From Ravibacter sp964562455 (GTDB lineage Bacteria > Bacteroidota > Bacteroidia > Cytophagales > Spirosomataceae): 64,000 nucleotides of DNA. The notes under the pieces are model-generated. The model was not told the DNA's origin, did no database searches, and worked only from the letters and a program-made list of their open reading frames with translations. Location of the stretch: contig CAZLTN010000005.1 in the NCBI GenBank assembly GCA_964562455.1, positions 1 to 64,000 of the forward strand, in the 5' to 3' direction. Made by a program: the position numbers and the translations under genes. Below, piece by piece: positions 6,169 to 15,993 of the stretch. Position 1 is the stretch's first letter. Each line of letters begins with the position of its first letter.

Positions 6169-7410
6169 TTGGAAGAAAAGCTGCCGCATCAAACGCTTCT
6201 CCCCCACCTGTTCCGGCAGGAGTACGCCAAAATGACGACTGCGCTGTGTCGTCATTTTGGTTTGAAACATATTGAGGTCGCTGAGGATATTGCCGGCGAA
6301 ACTTTTCTGAAAGCGTCTGAAAACTGGGCGATCCACGGCATTCCTGAAAACCCGGTAGCCTGGCTCTACGCTGTTGCAAAAAACAAAGCCAGGGACTATT
6401 TCAGGCGTGCTAACCTCTTCGAAACCGAAATCCGGGAAGCACTGACGTACGCTGAAACCGCCGAAGCAGCCGATTTTGACTACAACGATAGGAACATCGC
6501 CGACAGCCAGCTCGCGATGATCTTTGCGGTCTGCAACCCGGCTTATTCTACCGAAAGCCAGGTCTGCCTGGCGCTTCAGATCCTCTGTGGTTTCAGCGTG
6601 GAAGAAATAGCCGATGCCTTTTTTTCAAAACCCGAAACCATCAAAAAACGCCTGCACCGGGCCAGGATGAAACTCCGGAATGATAGTTTTCAAATCCGTG
6701 AGCTGAATGACACGGAAATAGCATCAAGATCTGAAGCTGTTTTGAAAACATTATACCTGCTGTTTAACGAAGGGTATTTCTCCAAAACCAACGACCGGCA
6801 GATCAGGAAGGACCTGTGCGCAGAAGCGGTACGGCTTACTCTGATGTTGACCGAAAACACATTGACCAACACCCCGCAAGCCAATGCCCTGCTGGCATTA
6901 ATGTGCTATCAAAGTTCCAGGCTCGAAGCCCGGGTAGATCATGAGGGTAAGGTTGTCCTGTTCGACGAACAAGATAAAACCCTATGGGACCAATCGTTGA
7001 TCGAAAAGGGCCACTACTACCTTGTAAATGCCTGCACCGGCAACGAGGTATCCGGATATCACTTCGAAGCCGGTATCGCCTACTGGCATACCACGCCGGC
7101 AGATAAAAACAAATGGCAGCATATTTTACAATTATACAATCAGCTTATTCTCGCCGAATACTCCCATGTGACCGCATTGAACAGGGTGTTCGCTTTCGCC
7201 AGAGTCTATGGCCCGGAAGAAGGGATCCGCGAAGCAGCAAAGCTGACACTGGCAGACGGCAGCGACTACCACGCGCTGCTCGGCTACCTGTACGCCGGCG
7301 TGGATACCTCTAAAGCCATTACCCATTACCGCCAGGCGATTAAACAAAGCAAGTCCGAAGCAGAAAAGCAGGCGCTGACCCGGGAAACGGAACGTTTGTC
7401 GTTCGGTTAA
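6169..7410 (+). CDS. ECF42-type sigma factor with C-terminal TPR-like extension (DUF6596)
   Basis: The 413-residue protein starts with TTG at 6169. A sigma-70 region 2 follows (YAKMTTALCRHFGLKHIEVAEDIA, then PENPVAWLYAVAKNKARDYFRR). A region 4 helix-turn-helix follows around residues 130-165 (LCGFSVEEIADAFFSKPETIKKRL). The remaining ~230 residues are a helical TPR-like domain with the ECF42 hallmark segments LYLLFNEGYF and LIEKGHYYLVNA. The length is typical of ECF42 and much longer than ordinary ECF factors. There is no anti-sigma gene; the C-terminal extension is thought to control activity in this group. It forms an operon with the YciI gene. Confidence 0.9.
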   Translation: MEEKLPHQTLLPHLFRQEYAKMTTALCRHFGLKHIEVAEDIAGETFLKASENWAIHGIPENPVAWLYAVAKNKARDYFRRANLFETEIREALTYAETAEAADFDYNDRNIADSQLAMIFAVCNPAYSTESQVCLALQILCGFSVEEIADAFFSKPETIKKRLHRARMKLRNDSFQIRELNDTEIASRSEAVLKTLYLLFNEGYFSKTNDRQIRKDLCAEAVRLTLMLTENTLTNTPQANALLALMCYQSSRLEARVDHEGKVVLFDEQDKTLWDQSLIEKGHYYLVNACTGNEVSGYHFEAGIAYWHTTPADKNKWQHILQLYNQLILAEYSHVTALNRVFAFARVYGPEEGIREAAKLTLADGSDYHALLGYLYAGVDTSKAITHYRQAIKQSKSEAEKQALTRETERLSFG

Positions 7411-7544
7411 CTCAGCCATTCCTTCAACGAGGCCGGCCACCGGGTAGGAGATTCCCTTCCCCGTTTAATAAAACATGCCTGTCAGCTTACGGCTACAATT
7501 GCGTAATTGTTTAATTTCCAGAAATTTACTCAACCAGAATCGTT

Positions 7545-10328
7545 ATGTTCAGATACAAACTACTCGCCTGGCTGCTTTTTCTGACGACAGCAGCCGTTTC
7601 TCAGCCTGCTACTTTTATGTCGAGGGGTATTGGTGGCGGAGGCGCCCTGTTCTCCCCCGGGATCAATCCTGCCGATCACAACGAGTTCTATATCTCGTGC
7701 GATATGAGCGAGCTCTTTCACTCGGTAAACTTCGGAGAAAGCTATACGCAGATCCCCTTCACCAGGTTTACGGGAGGACCGGCCTCAAAGGTAAATTTTA
7801 CGGTCTCGCCCGGCTTGCTGTTCTCGCTAAGCTATATCGACGAGATACCCACACCTGTAAAAAGCACCGATAACGGGGTGACATGGGCGGTTTTACCCGG
7901 CAACCCGGATAATTCCGAACGATGCTACACACTCTCCGTCGACTATCATCATCCGGAACGAATGGTATTAAGCCATTACAACCAGTTGTTTTTTTCTTCC
8001 GATGGCGGAAATTCTTTTGACATGATACATAACGCTGCCGATCCCGGTTCGGGAGTGGTGGTGGGGGGCGTTTTTTACGACGATGATCACATTTACATAG
8101 GGACCAATGACGGGCTCCTCGTTTCTGACAACGGCGGAAGTTCCTGGACGACAGCGTCGATTCCGGGCATACCTGCCGGCCAGGGAATATGGAGCTTTAC
8201 CGGTGCAAAGCAGGGCGGTATTACCCGGCTTTTTTGTATTACCGGTAACAAAAGCGACATGTATGCAAGCATGCCCGGCTCTGATTACTGGGATTTTTTT
8301 AAAGGTCTATACAGCTACGACGTCGGTAGCGGCGGGTGGGTTTCCCGGCAGGCAGGTATTGCGTCCGGCGTGGATTTTCCGATGTTTATCGACATGGCAG
8401 AAAATGACGTACAAACGGTTTATATAGCAGGAAGCAATACTTCAGGAGAACCCATTGTAATGAAATCGACAAATGCCGGCACAACCTGGGCCCATACCTT
8501 TATGACCACAGGCAACGGCAACGTCACGACAGGGTGGAGCGGCAGCGGCGGTGACAGGGGGTGGAGCTACGGCGAATGCCCGTTCGGTTTTGAAGTAGCG
8601 GCCAACAATGCCGACGTTCTCCTTTTTACTGATTTCGGGTTCTGTCATACGTCCGCGAACGGTGGCTTGTCGTGGTCGCAAGCCTATGTGAGCAAAACAA
8701 GTGAAAACCCCGCCGGTTCTCCTACGCCTCAGAAGAAAAGCTATAAGGGTATCGGGCTGGAAAACACGACGGCATGGCAACTACACTGGTCGGACTCCAA
8801 TACGATGTGGGCATGCTTTTCAGACATTCGCGGAATACGGAGCACGGACGCCGGGGAAACCTGGTCTTTTAATTATAGCGGCCACACCGCCAATACCAGT
8901 TACCGCGTGGTCCGGACTACAAACGGTACACTGATCGCCGCTACTTCCAACGTTCATGACATGTACCAGAGCACCCGTCTGGCGGACAATATCCTGGACG
9001 CTGCCGATGCAAACGGAAAACTGATCTATTCCCAGGATAACGGGTTAACCTGGCAGAACCTCCGGGTCTTCAATCATCCTGTCTTCTGGATCGCGCTGGA
9101 TCCCGGGAATCCCGAGCGAGCCTACGCCTCCGTGATCCACTACGCCGGCGGAAGCGGGGTGGGCGGCGTCTATCGCTGCGACAACCTTTCGGCCCTCGCC
9201 GCGTCTACCTGGACGCTGCTGCCCGATCCGCCCGGGACTGAAAAACACCCGGCTTCTCTGAACGTGCTGTCAGACGGTACGCTGGTAGCCAGCTATTCCG
9301 GGAGGCGTACTCCTTCGACCTTTACAGCCAGCTCCGGCGTTTTTACCTATCATCCGGCATCTGGCGCCTGGACTGACGTTTCGCACCCGGGCATGCGTTA
9401 CTGGACAAAGGATGTGGTCATTGATCCGAACGACACTGCTCAAAATACCTGGTATGCAGGCGTGTTCAGCGGGTGGGGCGGTCCGCCCAACGGCCTGGGA
9501 GGGCTCTATAAAACGGTAAACCGCGGCGTCACCTGGCAGAAGCTGACCGGGAATCTCCTGGACCGCGTCACTTCCTGTACATTCAACCCTGAAGAGCCAA
9601 ACGAATTGTACCTTACTACCGAAGGGCAAGGCCTGTGGGTAAGCAAAAATATCAACGCGGCCACCCCGGCGTTCTCCCTCGTCGGCTCCTATCCCTTCCG
9701 TCAGCCGGAACGCGTGTTTTTCAATCCCTATGATACGAATGAAATGTGGGTAACCAGCTTCGGAAACGGCCTTAAGGTCGGACTGATGGACAGCCCTCCC
9801 TTGCCGGTAAACCTGGTAAGTTTCCAATCTTCTATCCGGGAAAGTCAGCTATGGCTCACATGGGAGACAGCTTCCGAAACCGGGTCGGACCGTTTCGAAC
9901 TGGAACGCTCCGCCAACTCCCGGCTTGGATTTCATATGATCGCCAGTGTTCCTGCAGGGCACAACATCGCGGGCCGCTACCAGCACGCCGACACAAGCGC
10001 CGTACCGGAAGTCAGTTACTATTACCGTTTGAAACAGGTAGATCGGAACGGAACCTATACATACAGCAATATAATACGGGCCAGGCTCCCATCCGGGAAC
10101 CCGCTGGTAGTATATCCTAACCCTGCCTCCGATGAAATTACGATCCGGTCGAAAGAACCCGTTCTGTCTGCCGAGATCGTCGACGCCAGGGGACATACGG
10201 TGGTTAATAAAAAGTATGTCGATTCCGGGGAGCAAAGAATTCCGGTCTCAGGCCTTCCTCCGGGGCTGTATACCATTAAGCTGGTAACCCGTACGGGAAC
10301 TGTGCTGCGTAAGGTATGGTTGTATTAG
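7545..10328 (+). CDS. Secreted Asp-box beta-propeller protein with T9SS type A sorting domain
   Basis: The 927-residue protein has a signal peptide (MFRYKLLAWLLFLTTAAVSQ). At least eight Asp-box/BNR-like hairpins follow, such as STDNGVTWAVL, VSDNGGSSWTTA, STNAGTTWAHT, SANGGLSWSQA, STDAGETWSFN and SQDNGLTWQNL. These are typical of sialidase, sortilin and GH74 xyloglucanase propellers. A FELERS/YYYRLKQVD beta-sandwich precedes a C-terminal Por secretion domain (VYPNPASDEITI ... GLYTIKLV). It is therefore exported by type IX secretion and surface-attached or released. The GH74-like double propeller is suggested by size, but catalytic aspartates cannot be assigned with confidence. Confidence 0.8.
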   Translation: MFRYKLLAWLLFLTTAAVSQPATFMSRGIGGGGALFSPGINPADHNEFYISCDMSELFHSVNFGESYTQIPFTRFTGGPASKVNFTVSPGLLFSLSYIDEIPTPVKSTDNGVTWAVLPGNPDNSERCYTLSVDYHHPERMVLSHYNQLFFSSDGGNSFDMIHNAADPGSGVVVGGVFYDDDHIYIGTNDGLLVSDNGGSSWTTASIPGIPAGQGIWSFTGAKQGGITRLFCITGNKSDMYASMPGSDYWDFFKGLYSYDVGSGGWVSRQAGIASGVDFPMFIDMAENDVQTVYIAGSNTSGEPIVMKSTNAGTTWAHTFMTTGNGNVTTGWSGSGGDRGWSYGECPFGFEVAANNADVLLFTDFGFCHTSANGGLSWSQAYVSKTSENPAGSPTPQKKSYKGIGLENTTAWQLHWSDSNTMWACFSDIRGIRSTDAGETWSFNYSGHTANTSYRVVRTTNGTLIAATSNVHDMYQSTRLADNILDAADANGKLIYSQDNGLTWQNLRVFNHPVFWIALDPGNPERAYASVIHYAGGSGVGGVYRCDNLSALAASTWTLLPDPPGTEKHPASLNVLSDGTLVASYSGRRTPSTFTASSGVFTYHPASGAWTDVSHPGMRYWTKDVVIDPNDTAQNTWYAGVFSGWGGPPNGLGGLYKTVNRGVTWQKLTGNLLDRVTSCTFNPEEPNELYLTTEGQGLWVSKNINAATPAFSLVGSYPFRQPERVFFNPYDTNEMWVTSFGNGLKVGLMDSPPLPVNLVSFQSSIRESQLWLTWETASETGSDRFELERSANSRLGFHMIASVPAGHNIAGRYQHADTSAVPEVSYYYRLKQVDRNGTYTYSNIIRARLPSGNPLVVYPNPASDEITIRSKEPVLSAEIVDARGHTVVNKKYVDSGEQRIPVSGLPPGLYTIKLVTRTGTVLRKVWLY

Positions 10329-10355
10329 GCAGGAGTGAATACCATTACCTTTTCC

Positions 10356-11054
10356 ATGATCAAAACCTTTGCAGAAAAAGTTATCGACTTCAACCGCGGA
10401 CTGCGCTATGCCGGCGAACTGCCGGAAGGGTTCCTCGTTCTGAATCCCTACCTGGATAACCCCGAAACGATGGTGGTCATGCAGCAGTTTTATCACAAAT
10501 ACTACAACGATTCCGACCGGCGGAAATTTCTCATAGGGATCAACCCAAGCCGCCACGGGGCCGGTGTAACAGGAGTTCCCTTTACGGACACCAAACGGCT
10601 GGACAGCGTTTGCGGCATTAAAATGACGTCGGCCTATACCCACGAGGTTTCGTCGGTCTTTGTGTACGACATGATCGAGGCATACGGAGGCCCGGAGAGC
10701 TTTTATAGTGATATCTATATTAACTCCCCCTTCCCGCTGGCCATTCTCCGGCGCTCGAATGAGGGTAAATGGCTTAATGCCAATTACTATGACGACCCCG
10801 ATCTTTTCGAAAAAGTCAAAGGGTTTATGATCGAATCGCTGAAAAAGCACATCAGCCTCGGGCTGGATACCTCTGAGGTTTTTATACTCGGGAAGAAAAA
10901 CGCAGACTTCCTCAGCAAGCTCAACAGGACTGAAAAGCTGTTTGACCGTATGACTGTTCTGGAACATCCGCGCTTTATCCAGCAATATAAATCGAAGGAC
11001 AAGGCGCTGTATATCGATAAATATATACTGGCATTAACGCGGGGAGACATCTGA
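10356..11054 (+). CDS. SMUG2-type uracil-DNA glycosylase family protein
   Basis: This protein of the uracil-DNA glycosylase superfamily (SMUG2 / DUF4918 group) is 232 residues from ATG 10356. Family motifs are visible: FLIGINPSRHGAGVTGVPFTD is the GINPG-like active-site loop, YINSPFPLAI follows in the middle, and VLEHPRFIQQY is the C-terminal HPR-type loop. It likely removes damaged or deaminated bases such as uracil or hydroxymethyluracil in base excision repair. A GTG at 10335 would add seven residues but lies inside the AGGAG stretch, so ATG 10356 is preferred. The gene follows the propeller gene closely, possibly by read-through. Confidence 0.8.
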   Translation: MIKTFAEKVIDFNRGLRYAGELPEGFLVLNPYLDNPETMVVMQQFYHKYYNDSDRRKFLIGINPSRHGAGVTGVPFTDTKRLDSVCGIKMTSAYTHEVSSVFVYDMIEAYGGPESFYSDIYINSPFPLAILRRSNEGKWLNANYYDDPDLFEKVKGFMIESLKKHISLGLDTSEVFILGKKNADFLSKLNRTEKLFDRMTVLEHPRFIQQYKSKDKALYIDKYILALTRGDI

Positions 11055-11092
11055 AGGTTTTCCAGCCATCCGGTACATTTTTTTATGTTCTG

Positions 11093-11233
11093 TTACCAAA
11101 CCGGTGCTCGTATGAAATGAATGCTTCCGAAATGAGGGTCGAAGTCATCCCACTCCTGTTTGATTTTTATAACTTCACGGCATGAGTCAGGCAGAGAGCG
11201 TATCCGAATTCTACTAACGACTGCCGGTGCCAT
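11093..11233 (-). CDS. Possible 46-residue protein
   Basis: An open frame from ATG 11233 encodes a peptide whose second half (REVIKIKQEWDDFDPHFG) looks protein-like. It lies alone in the 211-base gap before the aldo/keto reductase. No family is recognised and it could equally be chance. Confidence 0.2.
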   Translation of the reverse strand: MAPAVVSRIRIRSLPDSCREVIKIKQEWDDFDPHFGSIHFIRAPVW

Positions 11234-11265
11234 CTTAATTTTGTCCCGACAAATCTTAATAAATT

Positions 11266-12266
11266 ATGCAATACCGAAAATTAGGAAAAACAGGTATACA
11301 GCTTTCGGCCCTAGGCCTGGGCTGCATGGGTATGAGCTTTGCCTACGGCCCGACCGACGAGCAGCAAAACATCGCTACACTCGAACGTGCCCTTGAGCTG
11401 GGCATTAATTTCTGGGATACGGCCGATATGTACGGTAATGGTGCGAATGAAGAGCTGCTCTCAAAACTGCTGGCCTCCCACAGGAATAAAATCTTTATTG
11501 CTACCAAATTCGGATTCCGCTTTAAAGACGGTGCCCAGGGAGTAGCGCTTCACCGGGAACGTATTTCGACGGATCGCCCGCCTGGCTGAAAGTTGCGGTG
11601 GAAGCCAGCCTGAAGCGTCTGAAGATCGACACCATCGACCTTTATTATGCGCACCGGGTAGACCCGAGCGTGCCGGTCGAAGATACCGTTGGCGCCATGG
11701 CCGACCTTGTCGCGGAAGGTAAGGTCCGCTATATCGGCCTTTCGGAAGCCTCCGCCGCTTCCATCCGGAAAGCGAATGCGATACATCCGGTCACCGCGCT
11801 ACAGTCGGAATATTCGCTTTTGAGCCGGGATATAGAAGCTGAGGTCCTGCCGACCGTCCGGGAGCTGGGCATCACGCTGGTCGCCTATTCACCTCTGGCG
11901 CGCGGACTCTTTGCCAATATCAATGCTACCGACCAGCTCGCGGCCGACGACTTTCGCAGGGGTTTACCCCGCTACCAGGACCGGTACCTGGAAAACAACC
12001 GCCTGCTTGCCGACGGGCTCAACCGGCTGGCAGCCGAAAAAGGCCTGAAAGGGACGCAGCTCGCACTGGCCTGGGTACTGGCTCAGGGAGAAGATATTAT
12101 TCCCATTCCCGGCACCAAACGCATCCAATACCTGGAAGAAAATGTGGCCGCGACCGAAGTGAACCTGTCGGAGGAAGATCTGCGGCGTATAAATGAGCTT
12201 CTGACAAAATACCCTGATACCGGTGAACGCTACAGCGAAGGATCAATGAAGCTGGTAAATAACTAA
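11266..12266 (+). pseudogene. Aldo/keto reductase, frameshifted near 11540
   Basis: The two open frames together make one complete aldo/keto reductase of about 330 residues. The first (11266-11589) begins MQYRKLGKTGIQLSALGLGC and contains the catalytic FWDTADMYG Asp/Tyr and IFIATKFGF Lys. The second (formally from 11598, homologous from about 11541) continues SASPGTYFDGSPAWLKVAV and contains the DLYYAHRVD histidine and the IPIPGTKRIQYLEEN cofactor-binding segment. The frame changes around GVASASPG, equivalent to loss of one base. Everything else is well conserved, so this is either a recent mutation or a sequencing error. Confidence 0.85.
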
Positions 12267-12365
12267 CGATACAAATGGGTAGCGCCTGACGAAGCAAACG
12301 CAGGATGATAGTTTGGTAATCTGAGTCAAAAAACATATTTTTAGTTAAAATATCAGACTATAGAC

Positions 12366-12956
12366 ATGAAAAAGACTACAACTATGCTGTCCGCTGTCTT
12401 TCTTGGCGGATTCCTCTTTCTTCAGTGTAAAAACCGGAACAGTGAGATCGGCCCGGATATCGGGCGGCCCGAACAAATCGATAAAGATAAAGTGGCAGCC
12501 CGGATCATGGATACGCTGTCGGCACAGTTAAAAGGCCGGTGGAATCTTGCGCGTGTGGAATTCGACATCAGGTACCCGCCAGCAATCGGGTCGGTCAAAA
12601 AAGATACCACTTTCCTGGATTTTGCAACCCTGGATATTCATTCCATATCACGTGCGGAAGACCTCCGCTACCCGCTCTGCTCCGGAAATATTACCTTCGG
12701 AAACCAGGCCTGGCCGGTAAGCTTCCGTCTTATGGCCGCCAGCGAACGGATTTTTAAGAACACCGGCCCCGAGGCCGTCACGTTATTAGATTGGTACTTT
12801 CCGTCCGGCAAACATGAATGGAAGGCCGATGAGGTTTTTTTCAGGGATCTTACGCTTATAGGAGAGAATTACACGATCCAGCTTAACTCCGACGGAAGCA
12901 TGACCTGGAAAGGCCTGAACCGCGACGTCAAAGAGATTCTTCTGAAAAAGCTGTGA
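12366..12956 (+). CDS. Uncharacterised lipoprotein
   Basis: The 196-residue protein has a lipoprotein-type signal peptide (MKKTTTMLSAVFLGGFLFLQCK), with the cysteine at residue 22 preceded by LFLQ, a loose Bacteroidota lipobox. The rest is predicted beta-rich (FDIRYPPAIGSVKKDTTFLD, YTIQLNSDGSMTWKGL). No family is recognised. It stands alone on the plus strand, converging with the OmpA-family gene. Confidence 0.7.
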   Translation: MKKTTTMLSAVFLGGFLFLQCKNRNSEIGPDIGRPEQIDKDKVAARIMDTLSAQLKGRWNLARVEFDIRYPPAIGSVKKDTTFLDFATLDIHSISRAEDLRYPLCSGNITFGNQAWPVSFRLMAASERIFKNTGPEAVTLLDWYFPSGKHEWKADEVFFRDLTLIGENYTIQLNSDGSMTWKGLNRDVKEILLKKL

Positions 12957-12963
12957 AGTGGTT

Positions 12964-12985
12964 GAGCCGGTTTTACTCCCGGCTC
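12964..12985. terminator. Short stem-loop between convergent genes
   Basis: gagccgg and ccggctc form a 7-base stem with an eight-base loop between the lipoprotein and OmpA-family genes, which converge. There is no strong T-run. Confidence 0.3.
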
Positions 12986-12993
12986 GGCTCATC

Positions 12994-14352
12994 TCATTGC
13001 GCCTTCCCGATATGAACGGGCCATATTTCGACCCGCCGGTTCCTGGACCTGCTTTCTTCGCTGGCATTTGACGTAACCGGCCTTACGGGTCCGTATCCCT
13101 GCGTCAGAATACGACCGGGAGCAATATTCCTGTTTTCCAGCTCTTTTTTAATCTGGTTTACCCGGTGCCAGGAAAGCGCTACGTTCTTATCGAAATCGCC
13201 CACATTGTCGGTATGCCCGTCGAGCTTTACGCCCAGGTCCGGCCGATCCTTCAGAAAACTGACAACCAGGTCAAGCCCGCTCGCAATATCGCCCGTAAAA
13301 GCATCTTTTCCCTGCTCAAAAGCAAATACTGCCAATGGTTTCGTAAAGTGTTCTACTTCCAGCCTTATATTCTCCCTCAGTATGCCCGACTCAGAGACAG
13401 GCTCTATCTGTATCTCCCGGGGCTTGTATCCTTTAGCATATACGTCAAGCCTGTAGGGCGTATTTGGCCGTACCAGCAACTTATAGTCTCCGCTCACCGC
13501 TTTGTTGACCGACACAAGGGAATCTCCTCCTTTCTTCAGATGCAGCTCAGCTCCTCCCACCGCCTGCAGGCTGCCCGAATCATAGATCCTCCCGGTAATG
13601 GCGACATCGTCTGCATAAGTGGATTCTTCTGAAGCAGTTTCTTCCGCTGTGCTGCCGGAAAAAATACTTCTCCAAAGATCCCTGTACCTCCTTCTTACAA
13701 AAACCGGGTCCACCACTTCGTCATACACCCGTATATAAGCCACTGCTCCTTCGCTCGCCTCGTTGTTGACAATAAGATCATCCTGGAAGAAATTCAATAC
13801 CTGGCTTTTGCCTAACACCGCATTTTTACCTTTATCGGGAAACTGGAGCTTCAGCTCGCCGTCGATATAAATCTGGATAATATCCTTTTTATGATCTCTT
13901 GTAAAAATATAATGGGTATACTTCTCCGCCCGCACCGAAGCGTTTTCACCTACTGCGAAATTAAAGAAGTTCACCTTGCCGTCCAGGATGTAGCATCCGT
14001 TATCGCTGGTCCTGTTCTTGAAATCGAGCACCCGCCGCCAACTGTCGAGATTCCCGAATTTAAAGAATATCTCTACGCTGTAGGATTTATCCAGGAAACC
14101 CTCCGCCAGGTTGTTGTCAAAGCTCAACCCCGAATTCTTGGAAAAATGATACGCCAGCTTTACGTTTCCTTTCAGCTCCTTAATGGGGGCATCTTTTATT
14201 TCTCCTCTCTCCCCCAATATTTTGAGGGGCGGCCCGCCATTTTCTACGGAATTGAAACCGTTGCTGAAGTCATAGGTATAGCGGAGTTGCCCCTGAGCAA
14301 AAGATGTAATTAAAAGAAGAAGACAGCAAAGATTCCACACAATCCGGTTCAT
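12994..14352 (-). CDS. OmpA-family protein with LamG-like and CarboxypepD_reg-like domains
   Basis: The 452-residue protein has a signal peptide (MNRIVWNLCCLLLLITSFAQG). Residues ~20-220 form a LamG/concanavalin-like domain (YSVEIFFKFGNLDSWRRVLD, HYIFTRDHKKDIIQIYIDG). Residues ~255-330 are CarboxypepD_reg-like (ITGRIYDSGSLQAVGGAEL), and ~345-450 are an OmpA peptidoglycan-binding domain (LDGHTDNVGDFDKNVALSWH ... SRNRRVEI). The Asp and Arg that bind diaminopimelate are present. It is probably an outer-membrane-associated protein tethered to peptidoglycan, with the LamG part binding an unknown ligand. Confidence 0.85.
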   Translation of the reverse strand: MNRIVWNLCCLLLLITSFAQGQLRYTYDFSNGFNSVENGGPPLKILGERGEIKDAPIKELKGNVKLAYHFSKNSGLSFDNNLAEGFLDKSYSVEIFFKFGNLDSWRRVLDFKNRTSDNGCYILDGKVNFFNFAVGENASVRAEKYTHYIFTRDHKKDIIQIYIDGELKLQFPDKGKNAVLGKSQVLNFFQDDLIVNNEASEGAVAYIRVYDEVVDPVFVRRRYRDLWRSIFSGSTAEETASEESTYADDVAITGRIYDSGSLQAVGGAELHLKKGGDSLVSVNKAVSGDYKLLVRPNTPYRLDVYAKGYKPREIQIEPVSESGILRENIRLEVEHFTKPLAVFAFEQGKDAFTGDIASGLDLVVSFLKDRPDLGVKLDGHTDNVGDFDKNVALSWHRVNQIKKELENRNIAPGRILTQGYGPVRPVTSNASEESRSRNRRVEIWPVHIGKAQ

Positions 14353-14426
14353 GGCTTTAAAATTAATAAAAGAAGCTCGCCGAAAGAAATCATATTATTA
14401 ATTTTGGCCCCAGTCTGTCCGTCGTC

Positions 14427-15341
14427 TTGAAAAACATAGCTATTGGCCTGCTTTTTTCCCTTGTTTGGGCATCGGCATCCGTCGCCACAAAATTCGGTTT
14501 GATCCATGGTGATCCTTTCATTCTTTCCAATGTCCGCTTCGCGCTGTCCGGGAGCTTTTTATTAATATTTACATATTTGTTAAAAAGGGATCCGGAGTAT
14601 CGCCTTCCCCGGGGCAAAGAATGGAAGCAACTGACCATTTTCGGCATTTTAAACACAGCCTTGTTCCTTATGCTGTATGTTTGGGGCATGAAGCACACTT
14701 CTGCCGGCATAGGCAGCCTAGCCGTAGCAACCAACCCGCTGTTTATTACTTTTTTATCTACCATCTGGCTCGGTAAAAAGCCCGGAAAACCCGACCTGGC
14801 CGCATTGTTCCTCGGGCTAACCGGTGTGGCGATAGCAGCGTATCCGCTTCTTGGAAACGGACATACCTCCCCTCTTGGTATAACACTGCTCATGGCGAGC
14901 ATGCTTGTCATCTCTTCCGCGAGCGTCTACTATGCTTCCATCCAGTGGAAACTGCCCAGCCTGCTTCTCAATGGATGGCAGATTTTCATCGGGGCGCTTA
15001 TCCTGCTGCCTTTTACCGTCGTATTTGCCGATTTTGATAAACACCGGTTCGATGCTACTTTCTGGAAATCGGTTCTGTGGCTGAGCTTTGCCGTTTCGGT
15101 AATATCCCTGGCGTGCTGGTTCTACCTTCTGAAAAGAGATACCATCAAGGCGTCCATGTGGCTGTTCCTGTGCCCTATTTTCGGATTTTACTACGCTTGG
15201 CTCCTGATGGACGAGCCCATTACCGGTTTTACGGTTTCGGGTACCCTTCTCGTTTTGCTCGGGCTTATTATTTCAGTCTCGGCGAAAACAAAAGGCAGAA
15301 GCAATCAAACCAGGATGACCTCATTGCCTAAAACGCAATAA
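14427..15341 (+). CDS. EamA/DMT-family transporter
   Basis: The 304-residue inner-membrane protein has two EamA repeats and about ten hydrophobic segments. The first starts at the N-terminus (MKNIAIGLLFSLVWASASVA) and the second near residue 155. The start is a TTG; no better start lies nearby and the N-terminus fits the family. It probably exports a metabolite. Its 3' end overlaps the 3' end of the convergent pdeM gene by 37 bases. Confidence 0.85.
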   Translation: MKNIAIGLLFSLVWASASVATKFGLIHGDPFILSNVRFALSGSFLLIFTYLLKRDPEYRLPRGKEWKQLTIFGILNTALFLMLYVWGMKHTSAGIGSLAVATNPLFITFLSTIWLGKKPGKPDLAALFLGLTGVAIAAYPLLGNGHTSPLGITLLMASMLVISSASVYYASIQWKLPSLLLNGWQIFIGALILLPFTVVFADFDKHRFDATFWKSVLWLSFAVSVISLACWFYLLKRDTIKASMWLFLCPIFGFYYAWLLMDEPITGFTVSGTLLVLLGLIISVSAKTKGRSNQTRMTSLPKTQ

Positions 15342-15946
15342 ACCTCCTGACCAATACTTTTTTCTACACGATAAAAACCCGTCAGCTCGCCAAAAGCCGG
15401 CAATAAGAGCGTAGGATTACTGTAGTGAAAACACGGCAGAACTACTCCCTGCCTCGCTTTCAGCCTAACGGCGTATCCCGGGTGGATATGGCCAGCCACA
15501 TTCAGCAGTCCCTCGGGAGTCCGTTCATATAACGGCTCGTGGGTAAAAATGATCCGGTTTTCCCATGTAAAAGAACCGGCCGCCTCAATATCCAGCTCTT
15601 CAAAAAAACTAACCGGAATGATATCGTGATTTCCTTTGACAAGCTTGAACTTTATCTGCGGCAGGTTTCTTACGAAGCCGGCGAATTCGTGCCAGTCGTT
15701 GTTTTTCACACTATGAAACAGGTCTCCCAGGAAAAGTACCTGCTCAGCTTCGTGTGTTTCCAGGAGATTTTCTATCAGGGTAAATTCCCTGCCTATGCCG
15801 GGCTGGGGCACCGGTATTCCCGATTTTCTGAAGTGTGCTGCTTTCCCCAGGTGCCAGTCTGCTATACACAGCATTTTTATCCCGGGCAGGAACAAAGCCT
15901 TTTCCGGTAAAAAAATCAAGGGTATCTGGTTGATCCGGACGTTCAT
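15305..15946 (-). CDS. pdeM: Ligase-associated DNA damage response endonuclease PdeM
   Basis: This metallophosphoesterase of about 213 residues starts at the internal ATG (MNVRINQIPLIFLPEK). The longer frame begins with TTG at 16036 and would overlap the helicase gene. Metal-binding motifs appear in order: IADWHLGK, LFLGDLFHS, KGNHD and GHIHPGY. PdeM-type proteins are co-encoded with an Lhr-like DEXH helicase, an ATP-dependent ligase and an exonuclease in a DNA-repair cassette. Here only the helicase lies next to it, 47 bases upstream, and the ligase and exonuclease are absent from the window. Confidence 0.88.
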   Translation of the reverse strand: MNVRINQIPLIFLPEKALFLPGIKMLCIADWHLGKAAHFRKSGIPVPQPGIGREFTLIENLLETHEAEQVLFLGDLFHSVKNNDWHEFAGFVRNLPQIKFKLVKGNHDIIPVSFFEELDIEAAGSFTWENRIIFTHEPLYERTPEGLLNVAGHIHPGYAVRLKARQGVVLPCFHYSNPTLLLPAFGELTGFYRVEKSIGQEVYCVLGNEVILV

Positions 15947-15993
15947 CGGGCCTGTCCGGATCAAATCGCCTCCATGGTGAAGCGCTTCGCCGG

